A program made the translations under genes and the position numbers. This document shows positions 17,548 through 25,600 of a stretch of 64,000 bases of DNA, piece after piece; within the stretch, counting starts at the first letter, position 1, and the number at the start of each line of letters is the position of its first letter. The stretch spans positions 3,463 through 67,462 of the forward strand of contig JBKPOY010000035.1 in the NCBI GenBank assembly GCA_046733295.1, in the 5' to 3' direction. Below the pieces are notes generated by a model. It searched no databases. It was not told where the DNA came from and worked only from the letters and a program-made list of their open reading frames with translations. This DNA is from 13-2-20CM-68-14 sp046733295. GTDB lineage: Bacteria > Actinomycetota > Thermoleophilia > Gaiellales > Gaiellaceae.

Positions 17548-18525
17548 GTGCCGAAGGCCCTGATTACCGGCGGCGCGGGGTTCATCGGCTCTCACCTCGC
17601 GGAGCTCCTGCTCGCGGACGACTGGGAGATCTTCGCGCTCGACGACCTCTCGACCGGCAACGAGCGGAACGTCGAGCACCTGGCCGAGCGCAACGAGTTC
17701 CATCTCGTTCGCGATTCCATCCTGTCGCATTCGATCGTCAGCGAGCTCGTCAACAAGTGCGACGTCGTCTACCACCTCGCGGCGGCCGTGGGCGTCCGTC
17801 TGATCGTCGAGCAGCCGGTGCACACGATGGTCACCAACGTCCAGGGAACCGAGACGGTGCTCGAGTACTGCGCGCGGTTCGGCCGGCGCGTTCTCGTCGC
17901 CTCGAGCTCCGAGATCTACGGCGACCACCGCGAGGAGCGGCCGCTTGCCGAGGGCGACCGGCGCGTCTACGGCCCGACGACCGAAAGGCGCTGGCTCTAT
18001 GCCGACTCGAAGGCCATGGACGAGCACCTCGCTTTCGCCTGGTATCAGGAGCGAAACCTCGACAGCGTCGTCGTCCGCCTTTTCAATACGGTCGGTCCGC
18101 GTCAGAGCGGCCAGTACGGAATGGTGATTCCGAACTTCGTCGCCCGTGCGCTCGCGGGCGAGCCGATCGAGATCCACGGCGACGGCACCCAGACACGTTC
18201 GTTCTGCCACGTGGCCGACACGATCCGGGCGCTGCGCGGCCTGATGGATCAGACAGAGTTGTCGGGAGACGTGTTCAACGTCGGCGCGACCGAGCGCGTC
18301 ACGATCCTCGAGCTCGCCGACAGGGTGAAGACGATGACCGGCTCCCCCTCCGAGGTCGTCTTCGTCCCCTACGACCAGGTGTACGGTCTCGGGATCGAGG
18401 ACATGCTCCACCGCGAGCCGTCGATCGACAAGATCGGCGCCGCGATTGGCTGGAAGCCCGAGCGCAACCTCGAGCGCATCCTCACGGACGTAATCGAGCA
18501 CCGGCGGGCGCTGCAGACGGCGTAG
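17548..18525 (+). CDS. NAD-dependent nucleotide-sugar epimerase/dehydratase
   Basis: 325-residue extended short-chain dehydrogenase. The Rossmann motif ITGGAGFIGSHLAELL is at the N-terminus; catalytic residues lie in ASSSEIYG (Ser) and YADSKAMDEH (YxxxK). The substrate half has LFNTVGPRQSGQYGMVIPNFV and GDGTQTRSFCHVAD. It resembles UDP-glucose 4-epimerase and UDP-glucuronate decarboxylase relatives; the exact reaction cannot be read. GTG start 17548. With the sugar dehydrogenase of the locus it could convert the uronate to its epimer or to a pentose. It is the last plus-strand gene of the polysaccharide locus and ends 12 bases before the opposing lysS stop. Confidence 0.88.
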   Translation: MPKALITGGAGFIGSHLAELLLADDWEIFALDDLSTGNERNVEHLAERNEFHLVRDSILSHSIVSELVNKCDVVYHLAAAVGVRLIVEQPVHTMVTNVQGTETVLEYCARFGRRVLVASSSEIYGDHREERPLAEGDRRVYGPTTERRWLYADSKAMDEHLAFAWYQERNLDSVVVRLFNTVGPRQSGQYGMVIPNFVARALAGEPIEIHGDGTQTRSFCHVADTIRALRGLMDQTELSGDVFNVGATERVTILELADRVKTMTGSPSEVVFVPYDQVYGLGIEDMLHREPSIDKIGAAIGWKPERNLERILTDVIEHRRALQTA

Positions 18526-18537
18526 GGCGAAGCCGCG

Positions 18538-19896
18538 TCAGCCGCGCTCGCGCAACGGCGGGAAGAGCACCACGTCGCGGATGTTGTCGCACCCGGCGAG
18601 GACAAGCGCCAGTCGGTCGATGCCGAGACCGAGGCCACCGGTGGGCGGCATCCCATGGGCGAGTGCCTCGACGTAGTCCGGGTCGCCTGGCTCGCCGCCG
18701 ACCTCCGCGGCCTGCTGCTCGAACCGGGCAGCCTGCTCGTGCGGATCGTTCAGCTCGGTGAACGCGTTTCCGAGCTCGGTTCCGCCCACGAAGTACTCAA
18801 AGCGCTCGACGATGCTCGCGTCGTCGTCCGTGGCGCGTGCGAACGGCGAGAGCTCGACCGGGTAGTCGTACAGGATCGTCGGCTCGATCAGGCTCGGCTC
18901 GACGAAGTGGCTGAGGGCGTGGTCGACGAGCTGGGCCCAGCTCTTGTCCTGCGAGGTGTCGACGCCGCGCTCGTCCAGCCGCGAGCGCAGCTCGTCCGCG
19001 TCCCGCGTCCAGAGGCCCTGATCCTTGAGCGCGTCGAGGAGCTTGAGCCGGCGCCAGGGCGCCTTGAAATCCGCCTCGTGGCCACGAAATGCGACCTTCG
19101 TGCCGCCGGTCGTCTCGCGGGCCACGGTTTCGACCAGCTGCTCGATCCGGGCCATCTGATCCCGGTAATCGCTGTAGGCCTCGTACCACTCGACCATCGT
19201 GAACTCGGGGATGTGCTTGTACGAGAAGCCCTCGTTGCGGAAGTCCTTGCCTAGCTCGTAGACCTTCTCGAGACCGCCGACGATCAGTCGCTTCAGGTAG
19301 AGCTCAGTCGCGATGCGGAGGTAGTAGTCGGCGTCAAGGGCGTTGTAGTGGGTCTTGAACGGTTCCGCGAAGGCGCCGCCGTAGCGCGGCTGGAGCACCG
19401 GCGTCTCCACCTCGAGGAAGCCCTCGCGGTCGAGGTAGCCCCGTACCGACGTGACGATGCGCGCCCGGAGTTCGAAGACGCCGCGCGTGTCCTCGTTCAT
19501 GATCAGGTCGAGATACCGCTGGCGGTAGCGCGTCTCGACGTCGGTGACGCCGTGGAACCTGTCGGGCAGCGGCCGCCTGATCTTGGCGAGCAGCTCGAGC
19601 CGGTCGACGGCGAGCGACGGCTCGCCGCGCTTGGCCCGTGCGGGTGAGCCGGCGACGCCCACGATGTCGCCGAGGTCGACGTCGATGGGCCCCGTCCGGC
19701 CCGTGTCGCAGAGCAGCTGAATCCGGCCGGAGCGATCGACCAGGTCGAGGAAGACGAGCTTGCCCATCTCCCTCCGCGCCATCACGCGGCCCGCCAGACG
19801 TCGTTTCTCCGGGGCCTCTTCCCCCGGTTCCAGCCGCTCCGCCAGCACGCGGACCGCCGCGACTTCATCACGATCTGGGAAACGCTTCGGCAGCAT
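18538..19896 (-). CDS. lysS: Lysyl-tRNA synthetase, class II
   Basis: 452 residues. An OB-fold anticodon domain (about 25-130, LAGRVMARREMGKLVFLDLVD) precedes the class II catalytic core: motif 1 near VETPVLQPRYGG, motif 2 FRNEGFSYKHIPEFTMVEWYEAY region, motif 3 GLGIDRLALVLAG. The protein is somewhat short compared with the usual 490-500 residues because the N-terminal extension is trimmed (MLPKRFPDRDEVAAVRVLAER). I chose ATG 19896; an upstream in-frame ATG at 19986 would place repeat hairpins inside the gene. The ribosome site before 19896 is weak. It lies downstream of greA with hairpins in between. Confidence 0.94.
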   Translation of the reverse strand: MLPKRFPDRDEVAAVRVLAERLEPGEEAPEKRRLAGRVMARREMGKLVFLDLVDRSGRIQLLCDTGRTGPIDVDLGDIVGVAGSPARAKRGEPSLAVDRLELLAKIRRPLPDRFHGVTDVETRYRQRYLDLIMNEDTRGVFELRARIVTSVRGYLDREGFLEVETPVLQPRYGGAFAEPFKTHYNALDADYYLRIATELYLKRLIVGGLEKVYELGKDFRNEGFSYKHIPEFTMVEWYEAYSDYRDQMARIEQLVETVARETTGGTKVAFRGHEADFKAPWRRLKLLDALKDQGLWTRDADELRSRLDERGVDTSQDKSWAQLVDHALSHFVEPSLIEPTILYDYPVELSPFARATDDDASIVERFEYFVGGTELGNAFTELNDPHEQAARFEQQAAEVGGEPGDPDYVEALAHGMPPTGGLGLGIDRLALVLAGCDNIRDVVLFPPLRERG

Positions 19897-19920
19897 GGCG
19901 AGGGAGCGTAAAGGTCGGCG

Positions 19921-20019
19921 CGGAGTCGGGCTTCGCCCGACTCCGTTCCCTACCTCGTTTTCAGGCCCGCTGCATGAAATCGTCATGGCCGCGCGAAGCG
20001 CGGCCGGACTTCATGCAGC
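19921..20019. repeat. Two extragenic palindromes between greA and lysS
   Basis: Positions 19921-19945 form a perfect 11-bp stem with a TTC loop (arms CGGAGTCGGGC and GCCCGACTCCG). Positions 19969-20019 form a second element: outer arms GCTGCATGAA and TTCATGCAGC (10 bp) enclosing GGCCGCGC-GAA-GCGCGGCC (19987-20005). The outer arm includes the greA stop codon. No T-run follows either one, so these look more like REP-type extragenic palindromes, or a processing or attenuation signal, than classical terminators. Confidence 0.75.
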
Positions 20020-20484
20020 TTTGATCTCGAGGATCTTGTACTTCATCGAGCCGCGCGGAGCCGTGACCTCGACGGTCTCGCCCTTCTTGTGCCCGATGAT
20101 CGCCTTGCCGACCGGGGACTCGTTCGACAGCTTGTTCTGTGCCGGGTTCGCCTCCGCGGAGCCGACGATCTGGTACTCGACCGTCTGCTTCGCGCCGACG
20201 TCCCGGAGCTTCACCTTCGACCCAACCGAGACGACGTCCTTGGCGACGTCCTTCTTGTTGATCACCTTCGCGTCGCGGAGCCGCTCCTCGAGCGTCGCAA
20301 TCCGGTGCTCGAGCAGCGCCTGCTCGTTCTTCGCGTCGTCGTATTCGGCGTTCTCGGCGATGTCGCCGAACTCGCGCGCGATGCGGATCCGGTCGGCGAC
20401 CTCGCGTCGCTTATCGTTCGAGAGGTACTCGATCTCCTCCTGGAGCTTCTTGTAGCCCTCTGGCGTAAGGATGACTTCCTTCAA
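20011..20484 (-). CDS. greA: Transcription elongation factor GreA
   Basis: 157 residues, the normal length. The N-terminal antiparallel coiled coil (1-75) carries the acidic tip FGDIAENAEYDDAKNEQ that reaches into the RNA polymerase secondary channel to stimulate cleavage of backtracked RNA. The C-terminal FKBP-like domain has VGSKVKLRD and SPVGKAIIGHKKGE. The start is TTG 20484 (MKEVILTPEGYKKL) with AAGGGG seven bases upstream. It is divergent from dusB, with a 114-base shared upstream region, and is followed by lysS after the hairpins. Confidence 0.97.
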   Translation of the reverse strand: MKEVILTPEGYKKLQEEIEYLSNDKRREVADRIRIAREFGDIAENAEYDDAKNEQALLEHRIATLEERLRDAKVINKKDVAKDVVSVGSKVKLRDVGAKQTVEYQIVGSAEANPAQNKLSNESPVGKAIIGHKKGETVEVTAPRGSMKYKILEIKAA

Positions 20485-20561
20485 AACTAGCCCCTTCCGA
20501 AAGAAAACGCGCGGCGCTCACGGCGCCGTCGCGGGCGCGAATAGTAGCTATGCGATCGGCG

Positions 20562-20589
20562 TTCCGTCAACACCTTTTGGGGCTAAAAT
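20562..20589 (+). promoter_or_regulatory. Probable dusB promoter with near-leaderless start
   Basis: TAAAAT at 20584-20589 is a good -10 box; TTCCGT at 20562-20567 with 16 bases of spacing is a moderate -35. Transcription would begin at about 20596, only a few bases before the ATG at 20599. No Shine-Dalgarno sequence is visible there. Confidence 0.45.
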
Positions 20590-20598
20590 CCGCGCTCT

Positions 20599-21657
20599 AT
20601 GCAGGTGAATCTGCGCGATAGTTGGCGAATCGGCGATGTCGAAATCCCGAGCCGGCTGGTTCTGGCGCCGATGGCCGGTGTCAGCGTCCAGGCGTTCCGG
20701 CGGCAGGGACGGCGGTTCGGGGCGGGGCTCGTCTGCTCGGAGATGGTTTCGTGCGCGGGCCTGCAGCACGGCAACGAGCGGACGCTCGGCTACCTGCGGA
20801 TCGCCTCCGACGAACGGCCGCTCGCGGTGCAGATCTTCGGATCGGATCCCGAGGTGATGGGCGAGGCCGCGCGGATGGTGGAGAGCGCGGGTGCCGACAT
20901 CGTCGACATCAACTTCGGCTGCCCGGTGAAGAAGGTGACCAAGACGGGCGCGGGAGCAACGCTGCTCGACGACCCCGAGCGCGCGTGCCGGATCGTTGAC
21001 GCTGTGGCCTCCACGGTCGACGTCCCCGTGACGGTGAAGATGCGGCGCGGGCTGGAGAACGGGTCGCGTTCGTGCCTGCAGACCGGGCCCCGGCTGGTCG
21101 AGGCGGGCGCGGCGTCGCTGACGCTCCACCCTCGTTCCGCCCGCCAGATGTACACCGGTACCGCCGACCATTCGCTGACCGCCGAGCTCGTCTCGCTCGT
21201 CGACGTCCCGGTCGTCGCCTCGGGCGACATCAGCTCGCGCGCCCGCGCCGAGACGGTGCTCGCGGAGACGGCTGCGAGCGCGGTGATGGTCGGCCGCGCC
21301 GCCCAGGGCAACCCTTGGTCGCTGCGCGAGATCATCGAGGATGGCGCCAAGCCGCCCTCCCGCGAGGAGATCGTCGCCGAGCTCGTCCTCTTCATGCGCG
21401 AGACCGTTCGCGAGCTCGGCGAGCGCCGCGCGACGAGCTTCCTGAAGAAGTTCTACGGCTGGTACCTCGGCCGCGGCCGCTTTCCGCGCCCGTTCAAGCA
21501 GGAGCTTGTCCGGCTGGCCACGGTCGGGGAGGTCGAGGCGGCCCTATTCGAAGCCGCCCCCGGCGCCCGCTTCGTCCTGTCCCGGCTGGAGGAGGAGCAG
21601 CCGGCCGCCGAAGAGGTCCTGCTCGACCTGCCGATCTCGATCTACGGCGGCGGCTGA
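20599..21657 (+). CDS. dus: tRNA-dihydrouridine synthase (DusB-like)
   Basis: Flavoenzyme that reduces uridines in tRNA D-loops. 352 residues: the FMN-binding TIM barrel starts LVLAPMAGVSVQAFRR, and the catalytic Cys lies in INFGCPVKKVTKTGAGATLL. KMRRG, LHPRSARQMYTGTADHS (conserved His) and GDI...VMVGRAAQGNPW line the FMN site. A helical tRNA-binding domain (about 250-340) includes FLKKFYGWYLGRGRFPRPFKQEL. The ATG lies within about ten bases of a TAAAAT box and has no ribosome site, so it may be leaderless. Divergent from greA. Confidence 0.95.
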   Translation: MQVNLRDSWRIGDVEIPSRLVLAPMAGVSVQAFRRQGRRFGAGLVCSEMVSCAGLQHGNERTLGYLRIASDERPLAVQIFGSDPEVMGEAARMVESAGADIVDINFGCPVKKVTKTGAGATLLDDPERACRIVDAVASTVDVPVTVKMRRGLENGSRSCLQTGPRLVEAGAASLTLHPRSARQMYTGTADHSLTAELVSLVDVPVVASGDISSRARAETVLAETAASAVMVGRAAQGNPWSLREIIEDGAKPPSREEIVAELVLFMRETVRELGERRATSFLKKFYGWYLGRGRFPRPFKQELVRLATVGEVEAALFEAAPGARFVLSRLEEEQPAAEEVLLDLPISIYGGG

Positions 21658-21759
21658 GCCCCCGCCCAACCGGACCCCTTCGGCCAGGGCCGTGCCGGGC
21701 CCGTCCTCACGTCGGACACCGTTACCGAAGTGCGACGAACGTTCCACAGCGAGACGAAA

Positions 21760-21782
21760 CACGCTGCAAGCGTGCGCGTTTT
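21760..21782 (+). terminator. Weak intrinsic terminator candidate after dusB
   Basis: CACGCT (21760-21765) and AGCGTG (21769-21774) form a 6-bp stem with loop GCA, followed by CGCG and TTTT (21779-21782). The T-run is short and offset, so the call is tentative. The rest of the 179-base gap between dusB and coaX shows nothing recognisable. Confidence 0.3.
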
Positions 21783-21836
21783 CGGCCCGCCGCGCCGGTG
21801 TCGGACACGCTTGCGAAACGCTGACGCGGCCGAAAC

Positions 21837-22601
21837 CTAATCCGACGCCGCGTTGCGCTCCCAGACCAGCTTCAGGCCCTCGAGCGTAAGGAAGGGATCG
21901 ACGCGGTCGATCGTCTTCGCGTGCGGGGCGATCAGCTCGGCGAGGCCGCCGGTCGCGATCACGATTGCATCCGGCTCGCCGAGCTCGCCGCGGATGCGCT
22001 CGACGATGCCATCCACCTGGCCCGCGAAGCCGTAGACGAGTCCGGACTGCAGAGCCGTGGCCGTCGTCGTGCCGATCGGGCTCGGCGGCTCGACGAAGTC
22101 GACCTTGACGAGCCTGGCCGCGCGCTCGAACAGGGCCTCCATCGAGATCTCGATCCCCGGCGCGAGCACGCCGCCGACGTACTCCCCCGCAGCGGACACG
22201 ACGTCGAAGTTCGTGGAGGTGCCGAAATCGACGACGATGCACGGCGCGCCGTAGCGCTCCCGCCCGGCGACGGCGTTGGCGATCCGATCGGGCCCCACCT
22301 CGCGCGGTGCGTCGTGCCGCAGGGGGATCCCCGTACGCGTTCCCGGCCCCACGACGAGCAGCGGCGACCCGACCGAGGCCGCCAGCTCCTCGTACGAGCG
22401 AACGAGTGCGGGCACGGTCGACGAGAGGCAGATCCCTGGAACCGACGCGAGATCCACGAGCCCGCCGAGCAGCAAGCGAAGCTCGTCGCCGGTCCGCTGC
22501 GCCTCCGTGGCGACCCGCCAGTGCCGCGTGAGCCCGTCCCCGTCGAACAGGCCGAGCACCGTCTGGGTGTTACCGACGTCGACGGCGAGCAAATCAGCCA
22601 T
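21837..22601 (-). CDS. coaX: Type III pantothenate kinase
   Basis: First enzyme of coenzyme A synthesis (ATP + pantothenate). 254 residues of the ASKHA fold: MADLLAVDVGNTQTVLGLFDG holds the phosphate-1 motif, GPDRIANAVAGRERYG the pantothenate-site region with the conserved DR, and VVDFGTSTNFDVV the phosphate-2 motif; GGVLAPGIEISMEALFERAARL and ATGGLAELI follow. The length is normal for CoaX. ATG start. It is transcribed away from the small 22639 gene and converges with dusB. Confidence 0.95.
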   Translation of the reverse strand: MADLLAVDVGNTQTVLGLFDGDGLTRHWRVATEAQRTGDELRLLLGGLVDLASVPGICLSSTVPALVRSYEELAASVGSPLLVVGPGTRTGIPLRHDAPREVGPDRIANAVAGRERYGAPCIVVDFGTSTNFDVVSAAGEYVGGVLAPGIEISMEALFERAARLVKVDFVEPPSPIGTTTATALQSGLVYGFAGQVDGIVERIRGELGEPDAIVIATGGLAELIAPHAKTIDRVDPFLTLEGLKLVWERNAASD

Positions 22602-22638
22602 GGCGGAAGCGACGGTATCCCACTAGAGTCACACGGCG

Positions 22639-22842
22639 GTGGCTCTCCTCAGGCGCCGGCGCTGGCGATCTCGGCCGCTCGAAGAAGCGGAAGCCTACGC
22701 CCGCTGCCACGGCGATCGCGGAAACGACGTGAAGATCGTCCGGCTGCCGCCTCGCCGGCCGCGCTACCTCGCGATCCTGAAGACGGGCGAGGACCTGCGT
22801 CGCCGCTTCGAAGAACGCCTCGACCGCCGCGAGGCTAGCTAG
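22639..22842 (+). CDS. Small basic protein, function unknown
   Basis: 67 residues with a GTG start. Arg-rich throughout (MALLRRRRWRSRP...), with a central stretch AYARCHGDRGNDVKIVRL and a helical end LKTGEDLRRRFEERLDRRE. The charge pattern and the lack of frame-shadow features suggest a real small gene, possibly nucleic-acid binding. It overlaps the 3' end of the opposing DUF2469 gene by eight bases. I do not recognise a family. Confidence 0.5.
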   Translation: MALLRRRRWRSRPLEEAEAYARCHGDRGNDVKIVRLPPRRPRYLAILKTGEDLRRRFEERLDRREAS

Positions 22843-23206
22843 CCAGATCGTCGTCCGAGGGCAACGGCTCGCCGATTCGCTCGGCGAGCGCCTCGGCCGT
22901 CAGCTTGGGCTCGTCGCCCTCGCCGCGAAGCTCCTCGACCGTGACGTCGCTGGACGTGTACACCTCGGCCCGCGGAATGATCCGCGTCGGGCGGTTCTTG
23001 TCCCACACCCACACGTCCTCCATGCGGAGGTGGAAGAACGGGTAGCTCGCCTGCGGCACGTACTGGAGGTCGAGCTTGTTGCAGAGGTACGTCGCATCCT
23101 GTGTCAGGACGCAGTATCGAAACATCCCGAAGACAGCCGAGTACTCTCTCTTGAGCGTGAGCTCGAGCTCGGCCTCGTACTCGTCGAGCTCGTCGATGTG
23201 CGACAT
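22835..23206 (-). CDS. DUF2469 family protein
   Basis: 123 residues. The pattern EYEAELELTLKREYSAVFGMF, then LQYVPQ...FFHLRMEDVWVWDKNRPTRIIPRAEVYTSSDVTVEEL, matches the actinobacterial DUF2469 family (in Mycobacterium beside rnhB), whose function is unknown. The conserved core is the first ~95 residues; the acidic tail (EPLPSDDDLAS) is extra. ATG start with neighbours coaX and folK on the same strand. This family is one of the better phylum markers in the window. Confidence 0.85.
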   Translation of the reverse strand: MSHIDELDEYEAELELTLKREYSAVFGMFRYCVLTQDATYLCNKLDLQYVPQASYPFFHLRMEDVWVWDKNRPTRIIPRAEVYTSSDVTVEELRGEGDEPKLTAEALAERIGEPLPSDDDLAS

Positions 23207-23210
23207 CGGC

Positions 23211-23708
23211 TCATTCTAGCTCCGCCAGCAACCGCGAAACCGGGCCGCGCCCGGGGACGACGATGTCCGGATCGAGGTCCGCGAGCGGCTCGAGCACGAA
23301 CCGCCGCTCGTGCATCCGCGGGTGCGGGACGCGGAGATCGGGCTCGTCGAGCGTCTCGTCACCGTAGAGGAGCAGATCGAGGTCGATCGTCCGCGGCCCG
23401 AAACGCGGGCCCTCGGCGCGAGCCCGGCCGAGCTCCCGTTCGATCCCCAGCAGAACGTCCAGGAGCTCGCGCGGGCGGAGGGTCGTCGCGATCATCGCCG
23501 CCGTGTTGAGGAATCGCGGCTGTTCCGTGTATCCGACGGGATCGGTCTCGATCACATCGGCGCGCGACAGAACGTCCGTGTCCGGCCGCCCGTCGAGCCG
23601 GCGGAGGGCCTCACGGATCGCTACTTCGCGCTCACCCAGGTTGGAACCGAGGCCGATGTAGGCAATTGTGGTTTCCTTCGTGGGCTTGCGAGCCCGCCTT
23701 TCAGTCAT
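23211..23708 (-). CDS. folK: 2-amino-4-hydroxy-6-hydroxymethyldihydropteridine diphosphokinase
   Basis: Transfers pyrophosphate from ATP to the pterin in folate synthesis. 165 residues: AYIGLGSNLGEREVAI at the start, the pterin-site SRADVIETDPVGYTEQPRFLNTAAMI, RFGPRTIDLDLLLYGD (metal-binding Asp pair) and VPHPRMHERRFVLEPL. The start is ATG 23708; another ATG at 23717 is in frame. The coding region must begin before the AYIGLGSN strand, so the 5' end overlaps the divergent subtilase start. In related genomes folK follows folB directly; here the subtilase gene separates them. Confidence 0.95.
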   Translation of the reverse strand: MTERRARKPTKETTIAYIGLGSNLGEREVAIREALRRLDGRPDTDVLSRADVIETDPVGYTEQPRFLNTAAMIATTLRPRELLDVLLGIERELGRARAEGPRFGPRTIDLDLLLYGDETLDEPDLRVPHPRMHERRFVLEPLADLDPDIVVPGRGPVSRLLAELE

Positions 23709-25269
23709 CGGGGTCATTCTCGTCGCGCTTGTCGTCACGCCGCAGCTCGCTGCGGCCGGCTTCACCCATGCCCCGGGCCGCACCGTGGCGGCGAAGCCCG
23801 GCCTCCCCACCCTCGTCCAGCTGACGAATCCCGGCGCTGCGCTTTCACCCGCCCTGCGCGCCGCGCACGCCCGGCTCGTCGCGGGCGACCTCGGGATCTG
23901 GAGGCTGCCCGCCGGGACCGCTTCCCGCGCGCTGCCCGCGCTGCGTGCGGAGGGCGTGGTCGGCCACACCGAGCCCGACCGGCGCATCGTCTCGTTCAGC
24001 CACCTGAATGCAGGCGATCCGTTGCTCCCGAACCAGTGGTGGATCCACGACGTCGGCGACGATCAGATGGAGCCACCGGGCCCGGGCGTTCCGGTCACCG
24101 TCGTCGACACCGGCCTCGACGTCACGCACCCGGAGTTCACCGGCCGCCCGAACACCATCCCGCTCAACAGTCAGTTCGTCGTCTCGAGCGACGACGTGCA
24201 CGGAACGGCAGTGAGCTCGGTCGTCGCCGCGCCGTCGAACGGGCTCGGGGTCGTCGGCGTCTACCCGCAGGCAGTTCTGCAGGAGTGGGACTTCGGTGAC
24301 GGCTCGCTTTCGGACATCCTCGCGGCGCTCAACGCGGCGTCGAAGCGGGGCAGGGGCGTGGTCAACTTCAGCGGCGGCTTCCAGGGCTACAGCCAGTTGC
24401 TGGAGCAGGCCGTCGACCGGGCGCTCCGGCGCGGCGTGCTGGTCGTCGCGGCCGTCGGCAACTTCCGCCAGAACGGCAGCCCTTCCTTCATCCCCGCCGG
24501 CCTGCCCCACGTTCTGACGATCGGCGCCAACGACCAGAACGACCGCGTCGCGTTCTTCTCGAACCGGTCGGGCGCGATCGACCTTGCCGCACCCGGAATC
24601 GGGATGCCCGTCGCGGTGCCGACCTTCTTCAACCCGACCGGCTACGACAGCTTCGACGGCACGAGCTTCTCGGCCCCGCTCGTGGCCGGGGCAACGGCCT
24701 GGATCTGGACGATGCGCCCCCAGCTCGACGTGACGCAGATCCAGGACGTGATGCGGGACTCGGCGCGAGACGTCACGCCGAAAGGCTGGGACGCAGACAC
24801 CGGCTTCGGGATCCTCTCGCTCCCAAGGGCCCTCGCACAAAAGGCGAGGCTCAAGGATCCCCAGGAACCGAACGACGACGTCAATCTCGTTCGCCCGCAC
24901 GCGGTGACCGCGAGCGGCACGCGCCTGGCGACCCCGGCAACTGTCCACGCTCGCATGGACGTGACCGAAGATCCGGAGGACGTCTACCGCGTCTGGGTCC
25001 CCGCGCGCAGGCGCATCGCTGCGCGGATCCGCAGCACGGGAAACGTCGATCTCGCGCTTTGGGGGCCGAAGACACGGAGCGTGTACGAACGGGGAAAGCC
25101 ACTGAAACGCGACCTGCTCGCCTACAGCCAGCACCGCGGCAGTCGCTCGGACGGCGTCTCCACCCGGAACCGGACTGGGCACGGCGCCTACTTCTTCGTC
25201 GACACCTTCCTCGGCAAGCGCGTCGGCCAGGCGTCGTACTCGCTCAAGGTCTCGGTCGCTCGACGGTAG
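23668..25269 (+). CDS. Secreted subtilisin-like serine protease (S8)
   Basis: 533 residues with a signal peptide (LRARLSVIGVILVALVVTPQLAAAG). The catalytic triad is visible: Asp in VTVVDTGLDVTHPEF, His in DDVHGTAVSSVVAA, Ser in FDGTSFSAPLVAGATAW. The oxyanion Asn lies in VAAVGNFRQNG. A propeptide-like region (about 35-120) precedes the domain, and a C-terminal beta-rich domain of about 130 residues (after LKDPQEPNDDVN, PPC-like) follows. Starts GTG 23668, GTG 23680 and TTG 23686 are all possible; none has a good ribosome site. The gene lies antiparallel inside the folate operon and overlaps folK at its start and folB at its end. Confidence 0.9.
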   Translation: MVSFVGLRARLSVIGVILVALVVTPQLAAAGFTHAPGRTVAAKPGLPTLVQLTNPGAALSPALRAAHARLVAGDLGIWRLPAGTASRALPALRAEGVVGHTEPDRRIVSFSHLNAGDPLLPNQWWIHDVGDDQMEPPGPGVPVTVVDTGLDVTHPEFTGRPNTIPLNSQFVVSSDDVHGTAVSSVVAAPSNGLGVVGVYPQAVLQEWDFGDGSLSDILAALNAASKRGRGVVNFSGGFQGYSQLLEQAVDRALRRGVLVVAAVGNFRQNGSPSFIPAGLPHVLTIGANDQNDRVAFFSNRSGAIDLAAPGIGMPVAVPTFFNPTGYDSFDGTSFSAPLVAGATAWIWTMRPQLDVTQIQDVMRDSARDVTPKGWDADTGFGILSLPRALAQKARLKDPQEPNDDVNLVRPHAVTASGTRLATPATVHARMDVTEDPEDVYRVWVPARRRIAARIRSTGNVDLALWGPKTRSVYERGKPLKRDLLAYSQHRGSRSDGVSTRNRTGHGAYFFVDTFLGKRVGQASYSLKVSVARR

Positions 25270-25600
25270 CGGCCGTCCACTCGACCGGCGCACCCAGCCG
25301 AACGCGCGGCTTCCGCACCCGGACGCGTACGGTCTCGAGGTCGAACTCGGCCAGCAGCGCATCGGCGACCGCCGCCGCCATCGCTTCCAGCAGCTGGAAC
25401 TGCCGGCCGTCCGACACCTCGCGGACGCAGCGGACGACCTCTCTGTAGTCGACCGTGTCCTCGATCCGGTCCGAAAGCGCGCTGTCGGGAACCTCGAGCC
25501 GCAGGTCGTACAGGAACGGCTGCGGGCTCGCACGCTCCTCGTCCTCGACCCCGTGCCGGCCCTCGATCTCGAGCCCAGCCAGCTCGATCGCGATGCTCAT
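25244..25600 (-). CDS. folB: Dihydroneopterin aldolase
   Basis: 118 residues, the normal size. The pattern IELAGLEIEGRHGVEDEERASPQPFLYDLRLEV (the conserved HGV...E segment) binds the pterin; DTVDYREVV and QFQLLEAMAAAVADALL, with the conserved Glu, complete the site, and VRVRVRKPRVRL gives the final strand with the conserved Lys. ATG 25600 overlaps the folP stop (ATGA). The 3' end overlaps the subtilase 3' end by 26 bases. Confidence 0.95.
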   Translation of the reverse strand: MSIAIELAGLEIEGRHGVEDEERASPQPFLYDLRLEVPDSALSDRIEDTVDYREVVRCVREVSDGRQFQLLEAMAAAVADALLAEFDLETVRVRVRKPRVRLGAPVEWTAATVERPRP

